Assembly: GCF_001040945.1 (NCBI RefSeq)
Contig: NZ_CP011930.1
Location: 4,149,021-4,213,020, forward strand
Length of the DNA: 64,000 nt
Source of the DNA: Herbaspirillum seropedicae
GTDB taxonomy: Bacteria; Pseudomonadota; Gammaproteobacteria; Burkholderiales; Burkholderiaceae_D
Direction of reading: 5' to 3'
Shown here: piece by piece, positions 16,455 through 25,997 of the stretch
Position numbering within the stretch: position 1 is the stretch's first letter
Layout of the letters: each line of letters starts with the position of its first letter
Program-made: the position numbers and the translations under genes
Notes under the pieces: model-generated
What the model was told of the DNA's origin: nothing
The model's database searches: none
The model's input: the letters and a program-made list of their open reading frames with translations, nothing else

Positions 16455-17720
16455 ATGTCCGACCCGCGCAAGGCCAACGGGGTGCTGGCGTCCAGTACGC
16501 TGGCCTTCACTGTCTGCTTCACCATCTGGATGATGTTTGGCGTGATCGGCATCCCGATCAAGAACGCCCTGCATCTCAACGAAACCGAATTCGGCCTGCT
16601 CACCGCCATGCCGGTGCTGACCGGCTCGCTCATCCGTGTGCCGCTGGGCATCTGGACCGACCGCTACGGCGGGCGCATCGTCTTCTTCCTGCTCATGCTC
16701 AGCACCGTCATCCCGATCTGGCTGATCTCCTATGCCCATGCCTTCTGGCACTTCCTGGTGCTGGGCCTGTTCGTGGGCCTGGCCGGCGGCTCCTTCTCGG
16801 TCGGTACGCCCTACGTGGCGCGCTGGTTCAAGAAGGAACGCCAGGGGCTGGCCATGGGGGTGTTCGGCGCCGGCAACTCGGGGGCGGCGGTCAACAAGTT
16901 CATCGCGCCGGTGCTCATCGCCAGCGCCGGCTGGACGCTGGTGCCGCAGGTCTACGCTGGCCTGATGCTGGCCGCGGCCCTGATCTTCTGGCTAGGCTCG
17001 GCCACCGATCCCAGCCACCAGGTCAGTTCCGACACCCGCTTCATGGACCAGGTGCGCATGCTGCGCGATCCGCGCGTCTGGCGCTACTGCCAGTACTACT
17101 CGGTGGTCTTCGGCGGCTATGTCGGCCTGAGCCTGTGGATGGTCAAGTACTACGTCACCGAATACGGCTTCGACATCCGCCACGCCGCCCTGCTGGCGGC
17201 CTGCTTCTCGCTGCCCGGCGGCGTGCTGCGCGCCCTCGGAGGCTGGCTGTCCGACCGCTTCGGCGCCTATCAGGTCACCTGGTGGGTGATGTGGGTGTGC
17301 TGGGTGGCCTTCTTCCTGTTGTCTTATCCACAGACCGATTTCGTCATCCAGACCGTGGGCGGCCCGCAAGCCTTCCACATCGGCCTCAATCCGGTGCTGT
17401 TCACCATCCTGCTGTTCGTGGTGGGCGTGGCCATGGCCATCGGCAAGGCCTCGGTGTTCAAGTTCATCTCCGACGACTACAGCAGCAACATCGGTGCGGT
17501 CTCCGGCATCGTCGGCCTGGCCGGCGGACTGGGAGGCTTCATCCTGCCCATCCTCTTTGGCCTCGCGCTGGACCTGACGGGCGTACGCAGCTCCTGCTTC
17601 ATGCTGCTCTACGGCACGGTCTGCATCTCGCTGGTGTGGATGCATTTCCAGTTCCGCCGTGAATACCCGCAGACATCATCGGTCGCCCCGGCAGCGCCGG
17701 TCACATCTGACGCTGCCTGA
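16455..17720 (+). CDS. narK1: Nitrate transporter, NarK1 type (MFS)
   Basis: A 421-residue major facilitator of the nitrate/nitrite porter family with about 12 transmembrane helices. The nitrate signature motifs are seen as GLAGGSFSVGTPYVARWF and FGAGNSGAAVNKFIAP, with the substrate-binding Arg in GSLIRVPLGIWTDRYGG. Its length and lack of an N-terminal extension place it with NarK1, the proposed nitrate/proton symporter that starts nitrate respiration. A strong AGGAGG precedes the ATG. A second porter gene follows after 25 bases, and narG after that, so it heads the nar operon. Confidence 0.92.
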   Translation: MSDPRKANGVLASSTLAFTVCFTIWMMFGVIGIPIKNALHLNETEFGLLTAMPVLTGSLIRVPLGIWTDRYGGRIVFFLLMLSTVIPIWLISYAHAFWHFLVLGLFVGLAGGSFSVGTPYVARWFKKERQGLAMGVFGAGNSGAAVNKFIAPVLIASAGWTLVPQVYAGLMLAAALIFWLGSATDPSHQVSSDTRFMDQVRMLRDPRVWRYCQYYSVVFGGYVGLSLWMVKYYVTEYGFDIRHAALLAACFSLPGGVLRALGGWLSDRFGAYQVTWWVMWVCWVAFFLLSYPQTDFVIQTVGGPQAFHIGLNPVLFTILLFVVGVAMAIGKASVFKFISDDYSSNIGAVSGIVGLAGGLGGFILPILFGLALDLTGVRSSCFMLLYGTVCISLVWMHFQFRREYPQTSSVAPAAPVTSDAA

Positions 17721-17745
17721 CTTCCCTCTCTCAAGGACACCCATC

Positions 17746-19128
17746 ATGAACCACGTACTGCAACGCTGGGAGCCGGAAAACCCGGACTTCTGGCACAAGC
17801 AAGGCGAGCAGATCGCCCGCCGCAACCTCTGGATCTCCATCCCCTGCCTCATGCTGGCCTTCGCGGTCTGGATGCTGTGGAGCGTGGTGGCGGCCAACCT
17901 CGACAAGGCTGGTTTCCACTTCAGCAAGGACCAGCTGTTCTTCCTGACCGCCCTGCCGGCGCTGTCGGGGGCGACGCTGCGCATCTTCTATTCCTTCCTG
18001 GTGCCGGTCTTTGGCGGCCGCAAATGGACCGCCATCTCCACCGCCAGCCTCTTGATCCCGGCCATCGGCATGGGCCTGGCGCTGCAGGACCCCACCACCC
18101 GCTATTCCACCCTGCTGGGCCTGGCGCTGCTGTGCGGGCTGGGCGGCGGCAACTTCAGCTCCAGCATGGCCAACATCAGCTTCTTCTTTCCCAAGGCGCG
18201 CAAGGGCTACGCCACCGGCATGAACGCTGGCATCGGCAACCTCGGTGTGTCGGTGGTGCAGTTCGTCACGCCGCTGGTGATTGCCTCGGCCATGTTCGGC
18301 AGCGCGGTGTCGGGCCAGGGCTTCCTCTTCCACGATCCCAAGAGCGGCCTGGAGAGCAGCTTCTGGCTGGCCAATGCCGGTTTCATCTGGGTCCCCTTCA
18401 TCATTGCCGCAACTGTCGCAGCCTGGTTCGGCATGAATGACATCGCCTCCGCACACGCCTCGCTGGCCGACCAGGCGGTGATCTTCAAGCGCAAGCACAA
18501 CTGGCTGATGTGCTGGCTGTACGTCGGCACCTTCGGCTCCTTCATCGGTTTCTCGGCGGCCTTCGCCATGCTGATCAAGGCCGAGTTCCCCGAGATCGCG
18601 GTGGCGCAATACGCCTTCCTGGGCCCCTTGGCCGGTGCGCTGGCGCGTCCGCTGGGCGGCATGATCTCCGACCGCGTGGGGGGTGCGCGGGTGACCTTCT
18701 GGGTGTTCCTGGCCATGGGCCTGATCATCCTGCTGGGCATCCTGCCGGCGCTGCATACGCACCAGTTCATGCTCTTCCTGGCCTCCTTCATCGGCATGTT
18801 CATCCTCACGGGCCTGGGCAATGGCTCCACCTTCTGCATGATCCCCGTGATCTTCCAGACCGAGCGCGAGCGCGCCGTACAGGGCCAGGGCGAGGCCGCG
18901 CAGCAGCAGGCGCGGCTGGACGCGGGCAAGGAATCGGCCGCCGTGCTGGGCTTCTCGGGCGCCATCGGGGCCTATGGCGGCTTCTTCATCCCGCAGAGCT
19001 TCGGCACCTCCATCAAGATGACCGGCGCGCCGGACATGGCCATGTATGTCTTCATCGCCTTCTACGCCAGCTGCATGGCCATCACCTGGTGGTACTACGC
19101 GCGTCGTAACGCGCCCATGCCGTGCTGA
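17746..19128 (+). CDS. narK2: Nitrate/nitrite antiporter, NarK2/NarU type (MFS)
   Basis: A 460-residue nitrate/nitrite porter. Signature motifs are LLCGLGGGNFSSSMANISFFFP and TGMNAGIGNLGVSVVQF. The N-terminal extension MNHVLQRWEPENPDFW and a longer loop near residues 195-215 are typical of NarK2/NarU nitrate-nitrite exchangers. The ATG at 17746 was preferred over an in-frame ATG at 17659, which lies inside narK1. Separate narK1 and narK2 genes here correspond to the two halves of the fused Paracoccus protein. Expected role: nitrate import coupled to nitrite export for NarGHI. Confidence 0.92.
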   Translation: MNHVLQRWEPENPDFWHKQGEQIARRNLWISIPCLMLAFAVWMLWSVVAANLDKAGFHFSKDQLFFLTALPALSGATLRIFYSFLVPVFGGRKWTAISTASLLIPAIGMGLALQDPTTRYSTLLGLALLCGLGGGNFSSSMANISFFFPKARKGYATGMNAGIGNLGVSVVQFVTPLVIASAMFGSAVSGQGFLFHDPKSGLESSFWLANAGFIWVPFIIAATVAAWFGMNDIASAHASLADQAVIFKRKHNWLMCWLYVGTFGSFIGFSAAFAMLIKAEFPEIAVAQYAFLGPLAGALARPLGGMISDRVGGARVTFWVFLAMGLIILLGILPALHTHQFMLFLASFIGMFILTGLGNGSTFCMIPVIFQTERERAVQGQGEAAQQQARLDAGKESAAVLGFSGAIGAYGGFFIPQSFGTSIKMTGAPDMAMYVFIAFYASCMAITWWYYARRNAPMPC

Positions 19129-19166
19129 GCCCAGAACCCATTTCATAAATAGGCGTGAGATGCGTT

Positions 19167-19184
19167 CTAGTTCTTTCGAACTAG
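19167..19184 (+). promoter_or_regulatory. Hairpin in the narK2-narG intergenic region
   Basis: CTAGTTC-TTTC-GAACTAG, a 7-bp perfect stem with a 4-base loop, sits 38 bases after the narK2 stop in the 179-base gap before narG. No T-run follows. It could act as an mRNA processing or stabilising structure that sets different amounts of transporter and reductase, or as an operator. A GAACTAG word also occurs upstream of narK1 (near 16330). Confidence 0.45.
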
Positions 19185-19307
19185 GCGGCCTCCTCCTGCT
19201 GGCAGGGGCCGGCCGCCAACTCGGCGAATAGGCGCGAGGCCGCCGCTTTCCTACACTTTCATCAGTCAACGCAGGTGGGTATCCACCCACGCAACCGAGG
19301 ATTCACG

Positions 19308-22300
19308 ATGAGTCATTTTCTGGACCGATTGAAATTCATGTCGCGGGTGAAGTCCACCTTCGCCAACGGCCATGGGGCGGTGGTCAATGAAGACCGCCAA
19401 TGGGAAAACGCCTACCGCAGCCGCTGGCAGCATGACAAGGTGGTGCGCTCCACACACGGGGTGAACTGCACCGGTTCCTGTTCCTGGAAGGTCTATGTCA
19501 AGAACGGCCTGATCACCTGGGAAACCCAGCAGACCGATTACCCGCGCACCCGTCCCGACCTGCCCAACCATGAGCCGCGCGGCTGTCCGCGTGGGGCTTC
19601 CTACAGCTGGTACGTCTATTCAGCGCAGCGGGTGAAGTATCCGATGATCCGGGGCCGCCTGATGAAGCTGTGGCAGGAAGCCCGCAAGACCATGGAACCC
19701 GTCCAGGCCTGGGCCGCCATCACGGGCGACGCCGCCAAGGCGCAGCACTACAAGTCCGTGCGCGGGCTGGGCGGCTTCGTGCGGACCGACTGGGAGACCG
19801 CCAACGAGATCATCGCCGCCGCCAATGCCCATACCATCAAGGAATATGGCCCGGACCGGGTGGTCGGCTTCTCGCCCATCCCGGCCATGTCCATGGTCTC
19901 CTATGCCGCCGGGGCGCGCTACCTGAGCCTCATCGGCGGGGTGCCGCTGTCCTTCTACGACTGGTATTGCGACCTGCCGCCAGCCAGTCCGCAGGTCTGG
20001 GGCGAGCAGACCGACGTGCCGGAATCGGCCGACTGGTACAACGCCGGCTATCTGATGGTGTGGGGCTCCAACGTGCCACTCACCCGCACGCCCGACGCCC
20101 ACTTCTACACCGAGGTCCGCTACAAGGGGACCAAGACGGTGGCGGTCTCCTCGGACTTCGGCGAGATGGTCAAGTTCGGCGATATCTGGCTGGCCCCGCG
20201 CCAGGGCACCGATGCGGCGCTGGCCATGGCCATGGGGCATGTGGTCCTCAAGGAATTCCATCTCGAACGTCCCTCGCCCTACTTCCGTTCCTACGTCAAG
20301 CAATACACCGACCTGCCCATGCTGGTGCGCCTGGTCGAGCGCGATGGCCGCTACCTGCCGGAACACCTGCTGCGCGCCTCGCAACTGCCGGGCCAGCTGG
20401 AAGAAGCCAACAATGCCGACTGGAAGACCCTGGCCATCGATGCCGCCACCGGCGAGATCGTCGCCCCCAACGGTTCCATCGGCTATCGCTGGGGCGAAGG
20501 CCAGGTCAATGACGGCGCCAAGGTCGGCCGCTGGAACCTGGAAAGCCGCGACGGCCATTCCGGCCGCGAGATCGATCCGCTGCTCTCGCTGGTCGAGGCG
20601 CATGACGAGGTGGTGGCGGTGAGCTTCAACTACTTCGGCGGCGACGACGCCGAGCAATTGCTGGAGCGCCGCGTGCCAGTGCGTCACGTGCGCCTGGCCA
20701 ATGGCAGCACCGCACGGGTGGCCACGGTGCATGACCTGATGATGGCCAACTATGGCGTGGACCAGGGCCTGGGCGGCGACGTCCCCCGCTCCTACGACGA
20801 CGACCTGCCCTATACCCCGGCCTGGCAAGAGAAGCACACCGGTGTGAAGCGCGAGCTGGTGATCCAGGTGGCGCGCGAGTTCGCCCAGAACGCCCACGAT
20901 ACCGAGGGCCGCAGCATGGTCATCCTGGGCGCGGCGCTGAATCACTGGTACCACAACGACATGATCTATCGCGGCATCATCAACCTCTTGATGATGTGCG
21001 GCTGCATCGGCAAGTCCGGTGGCGGCTGGGCCCACTACGTCGGCCAGGAAAAGCTGCGTCCGCAGTTCGGCTGGGCGCCGCTGGCCTTCGCCACCGACTG
21101 GGTGCGTCCGCCGCGGCAGATGAACAGCACCAGCTTCTTCTATGCCCACACCAGCCAGTGGCGGCATGAAAAGCTGGGCTTGGACGAGATCGTCGCGCCC
21201 ACCGCCGACCACGACAAGCTGGCCGCCATGAGCATGATCGACATGAACGCCAAGTCCGAACGCATGGGCTGGCTGCCCTCGGCGCCGCAGCTGGAAACCA
21301 ATCCGCTGGATGTCTGCGACGCCGCCCAGGCGGCGGGCCAGAGTCCGCAGGACTATTTGAAGGCGGCGCTGAAGTCGGGCGCTGTCAACATGAGCTGCGA
21401 CGACCCCGACAACCCCAAGAACTTCCCGCGCAACATGTTCGTCTGGCGTTCCAACATCCTGGGCAGTTCAGGCAAGGGCCATGAGTATTTCCTGAAGTAC
21501 CTGCTGGGCACCCAGAACGCCCTCTTCGATGATGCCGCTGAGGCCATCCGCCCCAGCGAGGTCAAGTACCGCGAGCAGGCCGCCGAAGGCAAGCTGGACC
21601 TGCTGGTGACGCTGGACTTCCGCATGAGCACCACTTGCCTGTACGCCGACATCGTGCTGCCCACCGCGACCTGGTATGAAAAGGATGATCTCAACACCTC
21701 CGACATGCATCCCTTCATCCACCCCTTGAGCGAAGCCGTGCAACCGCTATGGGACAGCAAGACCGACTGGGAAATCTACAAGGGCCTGGCCAAGAAGTTC
21801 AGCGAGATCGGCGGCGAGCACCTGGGCACCCGCAGCGACATCGTCCTGCAACCGCTGATGCATGACACGCCCGCCGAACTGGGCCAACCCTTCGAACCCA
21901 AGGACTGGAAGAAGGGCGAATGCGATCTCATCCCCGGCAAGACCGCGCCCAACTTCGTGGTGGTGGAACGCAACTACCGCGACATCTACAAGAAGTTCAC
22001 CTCGGTGGGCCCGCTGCTGGACAAGCTGGGCAACGGCGGCAAGGGCATCAACTGGAATACCGAACATGAAGTGGGCGAACTGGCCGGCTTGAACAAGCGC
22101 GTCACCGAAGCCGGCGTGAGCCAGGGCCGTCCGCGCCTGGACACGGCCATCGATGCCTGCGAGATGATCCTCACCTTCGCGCCGGAAACCAATGGCCATG
22201 TCTCGGTCAAGGCCTGGGAAGCCCTGGGCAAGATCACCGGGCGCGACCACACCCATCTGGCGGTGGGACGCGAGCACGACAAGATCCGCCTGCGCGACGT

Positions 22301-23036
22301 CCAGGCGCAACCGCGCAAGATCATCTCGGCGCCGACCTGGTCCGGACTGGAATCCGAAGAGGTGAGCTACAACGCCGGCTACACCAATGTGCATGAATAC
22401 ATTCCCTGGCGCACCCTGACCGGACGCCAGCAGTTCTACCAGGATCACCGCTGGATGCTCGACTTCGGCGAAGGCCTGTGCGTCTACAAGCCGGCCATCG
22501 ATACCAAGACGGTCGCGCCCATGCTGAACCGCCATCCCAATGGTGAAAAGGAGATCGTGCTCAACTTCCTCACGCCGCACCAGAAGTGGGGTATCCACTC
22601 CACCTATTCGGACAACCTGCGCATGCTCACCCTGAGCCGTGGCGGACCGCATGTGTGGATCTCGGAAGACGATGCCAGGCGCGCCGGGCTGGTGGACAAC
22701 GACTGGGTCGAAGTCTTCAACAGCAACGGCACGCTGACAGCGCGGGTGGTGGTGAGCCAGCGCATCCCGGGCGGGATGTGCCTGATGTATCACGCCCAGG
22801 AAAAGATCGTCAACACGCCCGGCGCGCAACTGAGCGGCCAGCGCGGCGGCATCCACAACTCGGTCACCCGCGCCGTGCTCAAGCCGACCCACATGATAGG
22901 CGGCTACGCGCAGCTGTCCTATGGCTTCAACTACTACGGCACGGTGGGCAGCAACCGCGATGAATTCATCGTCCTGCGCAAGATGAACAAGGTGGACTGG
23001 CTGCAAGGCTCTCTGGAAGAAAGGACTGCATCATGA
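19308..23036 (+). CDS. narG: Respiratory nitrate reductase alpha subunit
   Basis: A 1242-residue catalytic subunit (E. coli 1247) that reduces nitrate to nitrite in the cytoplasm at the Mo-bisMGD centre. The N-terminal FS0 iron-sulfur ligands are in STHGVNCTGSCSWKVYV (His plus cysteines), with the fourth ligand in EPRGCPRGASYSWY. The molybdopterin guanine dinucleotide-binding regions continue through VWGSNVPLTRTPDAH and LGAALNHWYHNDMIYRG. No Tat signal needed for export is evident, as in other NarG. The start at 19308 corresponds to MSHFLDRLKF; 11 in-frame upstream residues are less likely. It overlaps narH by 4 bases (ATGA). Confidence 0.98.
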   Translation: MSHFLDRLKFMSRVKSTFANGHGAVVNEDRQWENAYRSRWQHDKVVRSTHGVNCTGSCSWKVYVKNGLITWETQQTDYPRTRPDLPNHEPRGCPRGASYSWYVYSAQRVKYPMIRGRLMKLWQEARKTMEPVQAWAAITGDAAKAQHYKSVRGLGGFVRTDWETANEIIAAANAHTIKEYGPDRVVGFSPIPAMSMVSYAAGARYLSLIGGVPLSFYDWYCDLPPASPQVWGEQTDVPESADWYNAGYLMVWGSNVPLTRTPDAHFYTEVRYKGTKTVAVSSDFGEMVKFGDIWLAPRQGTDAALAMAMGHVVLKEFHLERPSPYFRSYVKQYTDLPMLVRLVERDGRYLPEHLLRASQLPGQLEEANNADWKTLAIDAATGEIVAPNGSIGYRWGEGQVNDGAKVGRWNLESRDGHSGREIDPLLSLVEAHDEVVAVSFNYFGGDDAEQLLERRVPVRHVRLANGSTARVATVHDLMMANYGVDQGLGGDVPRSYDDDLPYTPAWQEKHTGVKRELVIQVAREFAQNAHDTEGRSMVILGAALNHWYHNDMIYRGIINLLMMCGCIGKSGGGWAHYVGQEKLRPQFGWAPLAFATDWVRPPRQMNSTSFFYAHTSQWRHEKLGLDEIVAPTADHDKLAAMSMIDMNAKSERMGWLPSAPQLETNPLDVCDAAQAAGQSPQDYLKAALKSGAVNMSCDDPDNPKNFPRNMFVWRSNILGSSGKGHEYFLKYLLGTQNALFDDAAEAIRPSEVKYREQAAEGKLDLLVTLDFRMSTTCLYADIVLPTATWYEKDDLNTSDMHPFIHPLSEAVQPLWDSKTDWEIYKGLAKKFSEIGGEHLGTRSDIVLQPLMHDTPAELGQPFEPKDWKKGECDLIPGKTAPNFVVVERNYRDIYKKFTSVGPLLDKLGNGGKGINWNTEHEVGELAGLNKRVTEAGVSQGRPRLDTAIDACEMILTFAPETNGHVSVKAWEALGKITGRDHTHLAVGREHDKIRLRDVQAQPRKIISAPTWSGLESEEVSYNAGYTNVHEYIPWRTLTGRQQFYQDHRWMLDFGEGLCVYKPAIDTKTVAPMLNRHPNGEKEIVLNFLTPHQKWGIHSTYSDNLRMLTLSRGGPHVWISEDDARRAGLVDNDWVEVFNSNGTLTARVVVSQRIPGGMCLMYHAQEKIVNTPGAQLSGQRGGIHNSVTRAVLKPTHMIGGYAQLSYGFNYYGTVGSNRDEFIVLRKMNKVDWLQGSLEERTAS

Positions 23037-24586
23037 AGATACGCGCACAAGTGGGCATGGTGCTCAACCTGGACAAGTGCATCGGCTGCCACACCTGTTC
23101 GGTCAGCTGCAAGAACGTCTGGACCAGCCGCGACGGCGTCGAATACGCCTGGTTCAACAACGTCGAGACCAAGCCTGGCATCGGCTATCCGAAGCAATGG
23201 GAAAACCAGGAGAAATGGCAAGGCGGCTGGCAGCGCACCGCCGAGGGCAAGCTGGAACCGCGCCAGGGCGGCAAGATGCGCATCCTGTCCAATCTCTTCG
23301 CCAATCCCAACCTGCCGGCCATCGATGACTACTACGAGCCCTTCACCTACGACTACGAGCACCTGCAGAAAGCCCCGCTGATGCAGACCCCGCCCACGGC
23401 GCGCCCGGTCTCGGTGCTGACCGGCAAGAAGATGGACAAGATCAGCTGGGGCCCGAACTGGGAAGACGACCTCGGCGGCGAATTCAGCGCGCGCAGCCAG
23501 GACGTGCTCTTCGAAGGCGTGCAGAAGGAAATGCACAGCACCTTCGAATCGACCTTCATGATGTACCTGCCGCGCCTGTGCGAACACTGCCTGAACCCGG
23601 CCTGCGTGGCCTCCTGCCCCTCGGGCTCGGTCTACAAGCGCGAGGATGACGGCATCGTCCTGGTGGATCAGGACAAGTGCCGGGGCTGGCGCATGTGCAT
23701 CTCCGGCTGCCCCTACAAGAAGATCTACTTCAACTGGAGTTCGGGCAAGGCCGAGAAATGCACCCTGTGCTATCCGCGCCTGGAAGCCGGCCAACCGACG
23801 GTGTGCTCGGAAACCTGTGTGGGCCGCATCCGCTACCTGGGCGTCATGCTCTACGACGCCGACCAGATCGAAGCCGCTGCCGCCGTGGAAAACGAACAGG
23901 ATCTCTACGAAGCCCAACTGGCCTGCTTCCTCGATCCGCATGATCCTGCCGTGATCGCCGAGGCGCGCCGCCAGGGGATCGCCGAGAGTTGGCTGGAGGC
24001 GGCACGCAAGTCGCCCGTGTACAAGATGGCGATGCAATGGAAGATCGCCTTCCCGCTGCATCCGGAATACCGCACCCTGCCCATGGTCTGGTACGTACCG
24101 CCGCTGTCGCCCATCCAGAAGGCCGCTGAAGCGGGCCAGATGGGCATGCAAGGGATGATCCCGGACGTGAAGTCGCTGCGCATCCCGCTGCGCTACCTGG
24201 CCAACCTACTCACGGCCGGCAAGGAAGCGCCGGTCTTGAGCGCCCTGGAACGACTGCTGGCCATGCGCGCCTACAAGCGCGCCGAGACCATACACGGCCA
24301 GCGTGACGAGGCCCTGCTGCAACAGGTGGGACTCACTGCCGCCGAGGTGGAAGACATGTACCAGACCCTGGCCATCGCCAACTACGAAGACCGCTTCGTG
24401 GTGCCGTCCTCGCACAAGGAAATGGTGGAAGACAGCTTCAACGAGAAAGGCAGTTGCGGCTTCAGCTTCGGCAATGGCTGTTCCGGCGGCGCGTCCGAAG
24501 GCAGCCTGTTCGGCAAGAAGCCGCAGGGCAGCGTGATCTTCGTGGACATGCCCAAGTCGCGCAAGAAAACCCCGCTCACCGAATGA
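23033..24586 (+). CDS. narH: Respiratory nitrate reductase beta subunit
   Basis: A 517-residue iron-sulfur electron-transfer subunit linking NarI haems to NarG. Four cysteine clusters are visible: DKCIGCHTCSVSCKNVW at the start, LCEHCLNPACVASCPSG, DKCRGWRMCISGCPYKK with Trp in place of one Cys (the hallmark of the [3Fe-4S] centre in NarH), and KCTLCYPRLEAGQPTVCSETC. Length matches E. coli NarH (512). It is translationally coupled to narG by an ATGA overlap. Confidence 0.98.
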   Translation: MKIRAQVGMVLNLDKCIGCHTCSVSCKNVWTSRDGVEYAWFNNVETKPGIGYPKQWENQEKWQGGWQRTAEGKLEPRQGGKMRILSNLFANPNLPAIDDYYEPFTYDYEHLQKAPLMQTPPTARPVSVLTGKKMDKISWGPNWEDDLGGEFSARSQDVLFEGVQKEMHSTFESTFMMYLPRLCEHCLNPACVASCPSGSVYKREDDGIVLVDQDKCRGWRMCISGCPYKKIYFNWSSGKAEKCTLCYPRLEAGQPTVCSETCVGRIRYLGVMLYDADQIEAAAAVENEQDLYEAQLACFLDPHDPAVIAEARRQGIAESWLEAARKSPVYKMAMQWKIAFPLHPEYRTLPMVWYVPPLSPIQKAAEAGQMGMQGMIPDVKSLRIPLRYLANLLTAGKEAPVLSALERLLAMRAYKRAETIHGQRDEALLQQVGLTAAEVEDMYQTLAIANYEDRFVVPSSHKEMVEDSFNEKGSCGFSFGNGCSGGASEGSLFGKKPQGSVIFVDMPKSRKKTPLTE

Positions 24587-24609
24587 CACCGAACCAAGGG
24601 ACCATGATC

Positions 24610-25302
24610 ATGCCGCAACCCATCTACCGCATCCTCTCGGCACTGCTGAGCTATCCGCAGCCCGAGCTGATCGACGCCCTGCCCGAGATCAGCCAGGCGC
24701 TGCAAGCCGAACCGGCGCATCAGGCAGCCTTGCAGGACTTGCTGGAACACCTGCGCCAGACGCCGCTGCTGCACCTGCAGGAAAGCTATGTCGATACCTT
24801 CGACCGCAGCCACGCCCTGTCGCTGCACCTGTTCGAACACATCCACGGCGAGAGCCGCGACCGTGGGCAGGCCATGGTGGACCTGCTGGAAGAATACCGC
24901 CGTCATGGCTTCGAACCGGTCAGCGCGGAGTTGTCCGACTACGTGCCGCTGTTCCTGGAATTCCTGAGCCTGCTGGAGCCAGACACCGCCAGCGCCCTGC
25001 TGGGCGAAGCCATCCATGTGCTGGCTGCGCTGGGCCAGCGCCTGCAACAGCGCGACAGCCTCTACGCCAGCGCCCTGCTGCTGCTGACCCGCTTCACCGA
25101 TATCGCGCCGCGCCAGCAGGATGAACCACCGGTGCGCGACATGGACGAGGCCATGGAAGTCTTCGGCCCCGGCGCCGATGGCGTGGAGCCGCTGCTGCGG
25201 CCGGCCATGGCGAACATGAACATGAGCGGCGTGCAGCCGCTGCATTTCCATCCCAGGCCCGCGGAGGTCCGCGCCGGCCAGACCTCGGGGAGACTCTCAT
25301 GA
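24610..25302 (+). CDS. narJ: Nitrate reductase delta subunit (assembly chaperone)
   Basis: A 230-residue cytoplasmic chaperone needed to insert the Mo cofactor into NarG and to assemble NarGHI. The family signature LFEHIHGESRDRGQAMVDLL is intact, and the opening YRILSALLSYPQPELIDALP fits NarJ. ATGs at 24583, 24604 and 24610 are all in frame. AAGGG at 24596-24600 is best spaced for 24610, but the ATG at 24583 overlaps the narH stop and would give coupled translation. The C-terminus is Pro/Ala-rich and overlaps narI by 4 bases. Confidence 0.94.
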   Translation: MPQPIYRILSALLSYPQPELIDALPEISQALQAEPAHQAALQDLLEHLRQTPLLHLQESYVDTFDRSHALSLHLFEHIHGESRDRGQAMVDLLEEYRRHGFEPVSAELSDYVPLFLEFLSLLEPDTASALLGEAIHVLAALGQRLQQRDSLYASALLLLTRFTDIAPRQQDEPPVRDMDEAMEVFGPGADGVEPLLRPAMANMNMSGVQPLHFHPRPAEVRAGQTSGRLS

Positions 25303-25991
25303 ACTTCACCACCTACCTGCATCAATTCCTCTACGGCATCTACCCCTACATCGCCCTGACGGTGTTCTTGCTGGGCAGCCTGGTGCGCTTCGAGCGCGAG
25401 CAGTACACCTGGAAGAGCGATTCTTCCCAGCTGCTGCATGCGGGCCGTCTGCGGCTGGGCAATATCCTCTTCCACGTCGGCGTGCTCGGACTGTTCTTCG
25501 GTCACCTGGTGGGCCTGCTCACGCCGGTGATGGTGTGGGACGCGCTGGGCGTGACGCACAGCTTCAAGCAACTGGTGGCCATGGCCGCTGGCGGCCTGTT
25601 CGGTTCGCTCTGCCTGGCGGGCTTGCTGATCCTGATCCACCGCCGCCTCACCGACGCCCGCATCGCCGCCGTCACCCGCCCCGGTGACAAGCTGCTCTTG
25701 CTATGGCTGCTGGTGACGCTGGCCCTGGGCCTGTCCACCATCGCCGAATCGGCGCAGCACCGCGATGGCCACATGATGGTGCTGCTGATGACCTGGGCGC
25801 AGCACATCGTCACCTTCCGAGGTGATGCGGCCAGCTTCATCGTCGGGGCGCCGCTGCTGTTCAAGCTGCACCTCTTCATGGGGCTCACGCTGTTCGTGAT
25901 CTTCCCCTTCACCCGGCTGGTGCATGTGTGGAGCGGCTTTGCCACGCTGGGCTACCTCGGTCGCGCCTGGCAACTGGTGCGTCCGCGCTGA
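25299..25991 (+). CDS. narI: Respiratory nitrate reductase gamma subunit (cytochrome b)
   Basis: A 230-residue membrane protein with five transmembrane helices that binds two b-type haems, oxidises quinol and anchors NarGH. The haem-ligand histidines are seen in NILFHVGVLGLFFGHLVGLL and in FKLHLFMGLTLFVIFPFTRLVHVWS, matching E. coli NarI. The N-terminus FLYGIYPYIALTVFLLGSLVRFEREQYTW is typical. It starts within narJ (ATGA) and is followed by moaA after 6 bases. Confidence 0.97.
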   Translation: MNFTTYLHQFLYGIYPYIALTVFLLGSLVRFEREQYTWKSDSSQLLHAGRLRLGNILFHVGVLGLFFGHLVGLLTPVMVWDALGVTHSFKQLVAMAAGGLFGSLCLAGLLILIHRRLTDARIAAVTRPGDKLLLLWLLVTLALGLSTIAESAQHRDGHMMVLLMTWAQHIVTFRGDAASFIVGAPLLFKLHLFMGLTLFVIFPFTRLVHVWSGFATLGYLGRAWQLVRPR

Positions 25992-25997
25992 GGCATC

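Noticed and set aside
17731-21212. Long minus-strand frames opposite narK2 and narG
   Set aside because: Shadows in GC-rich DNA; the plus strand encodes well-conserved proteins over the same bases.
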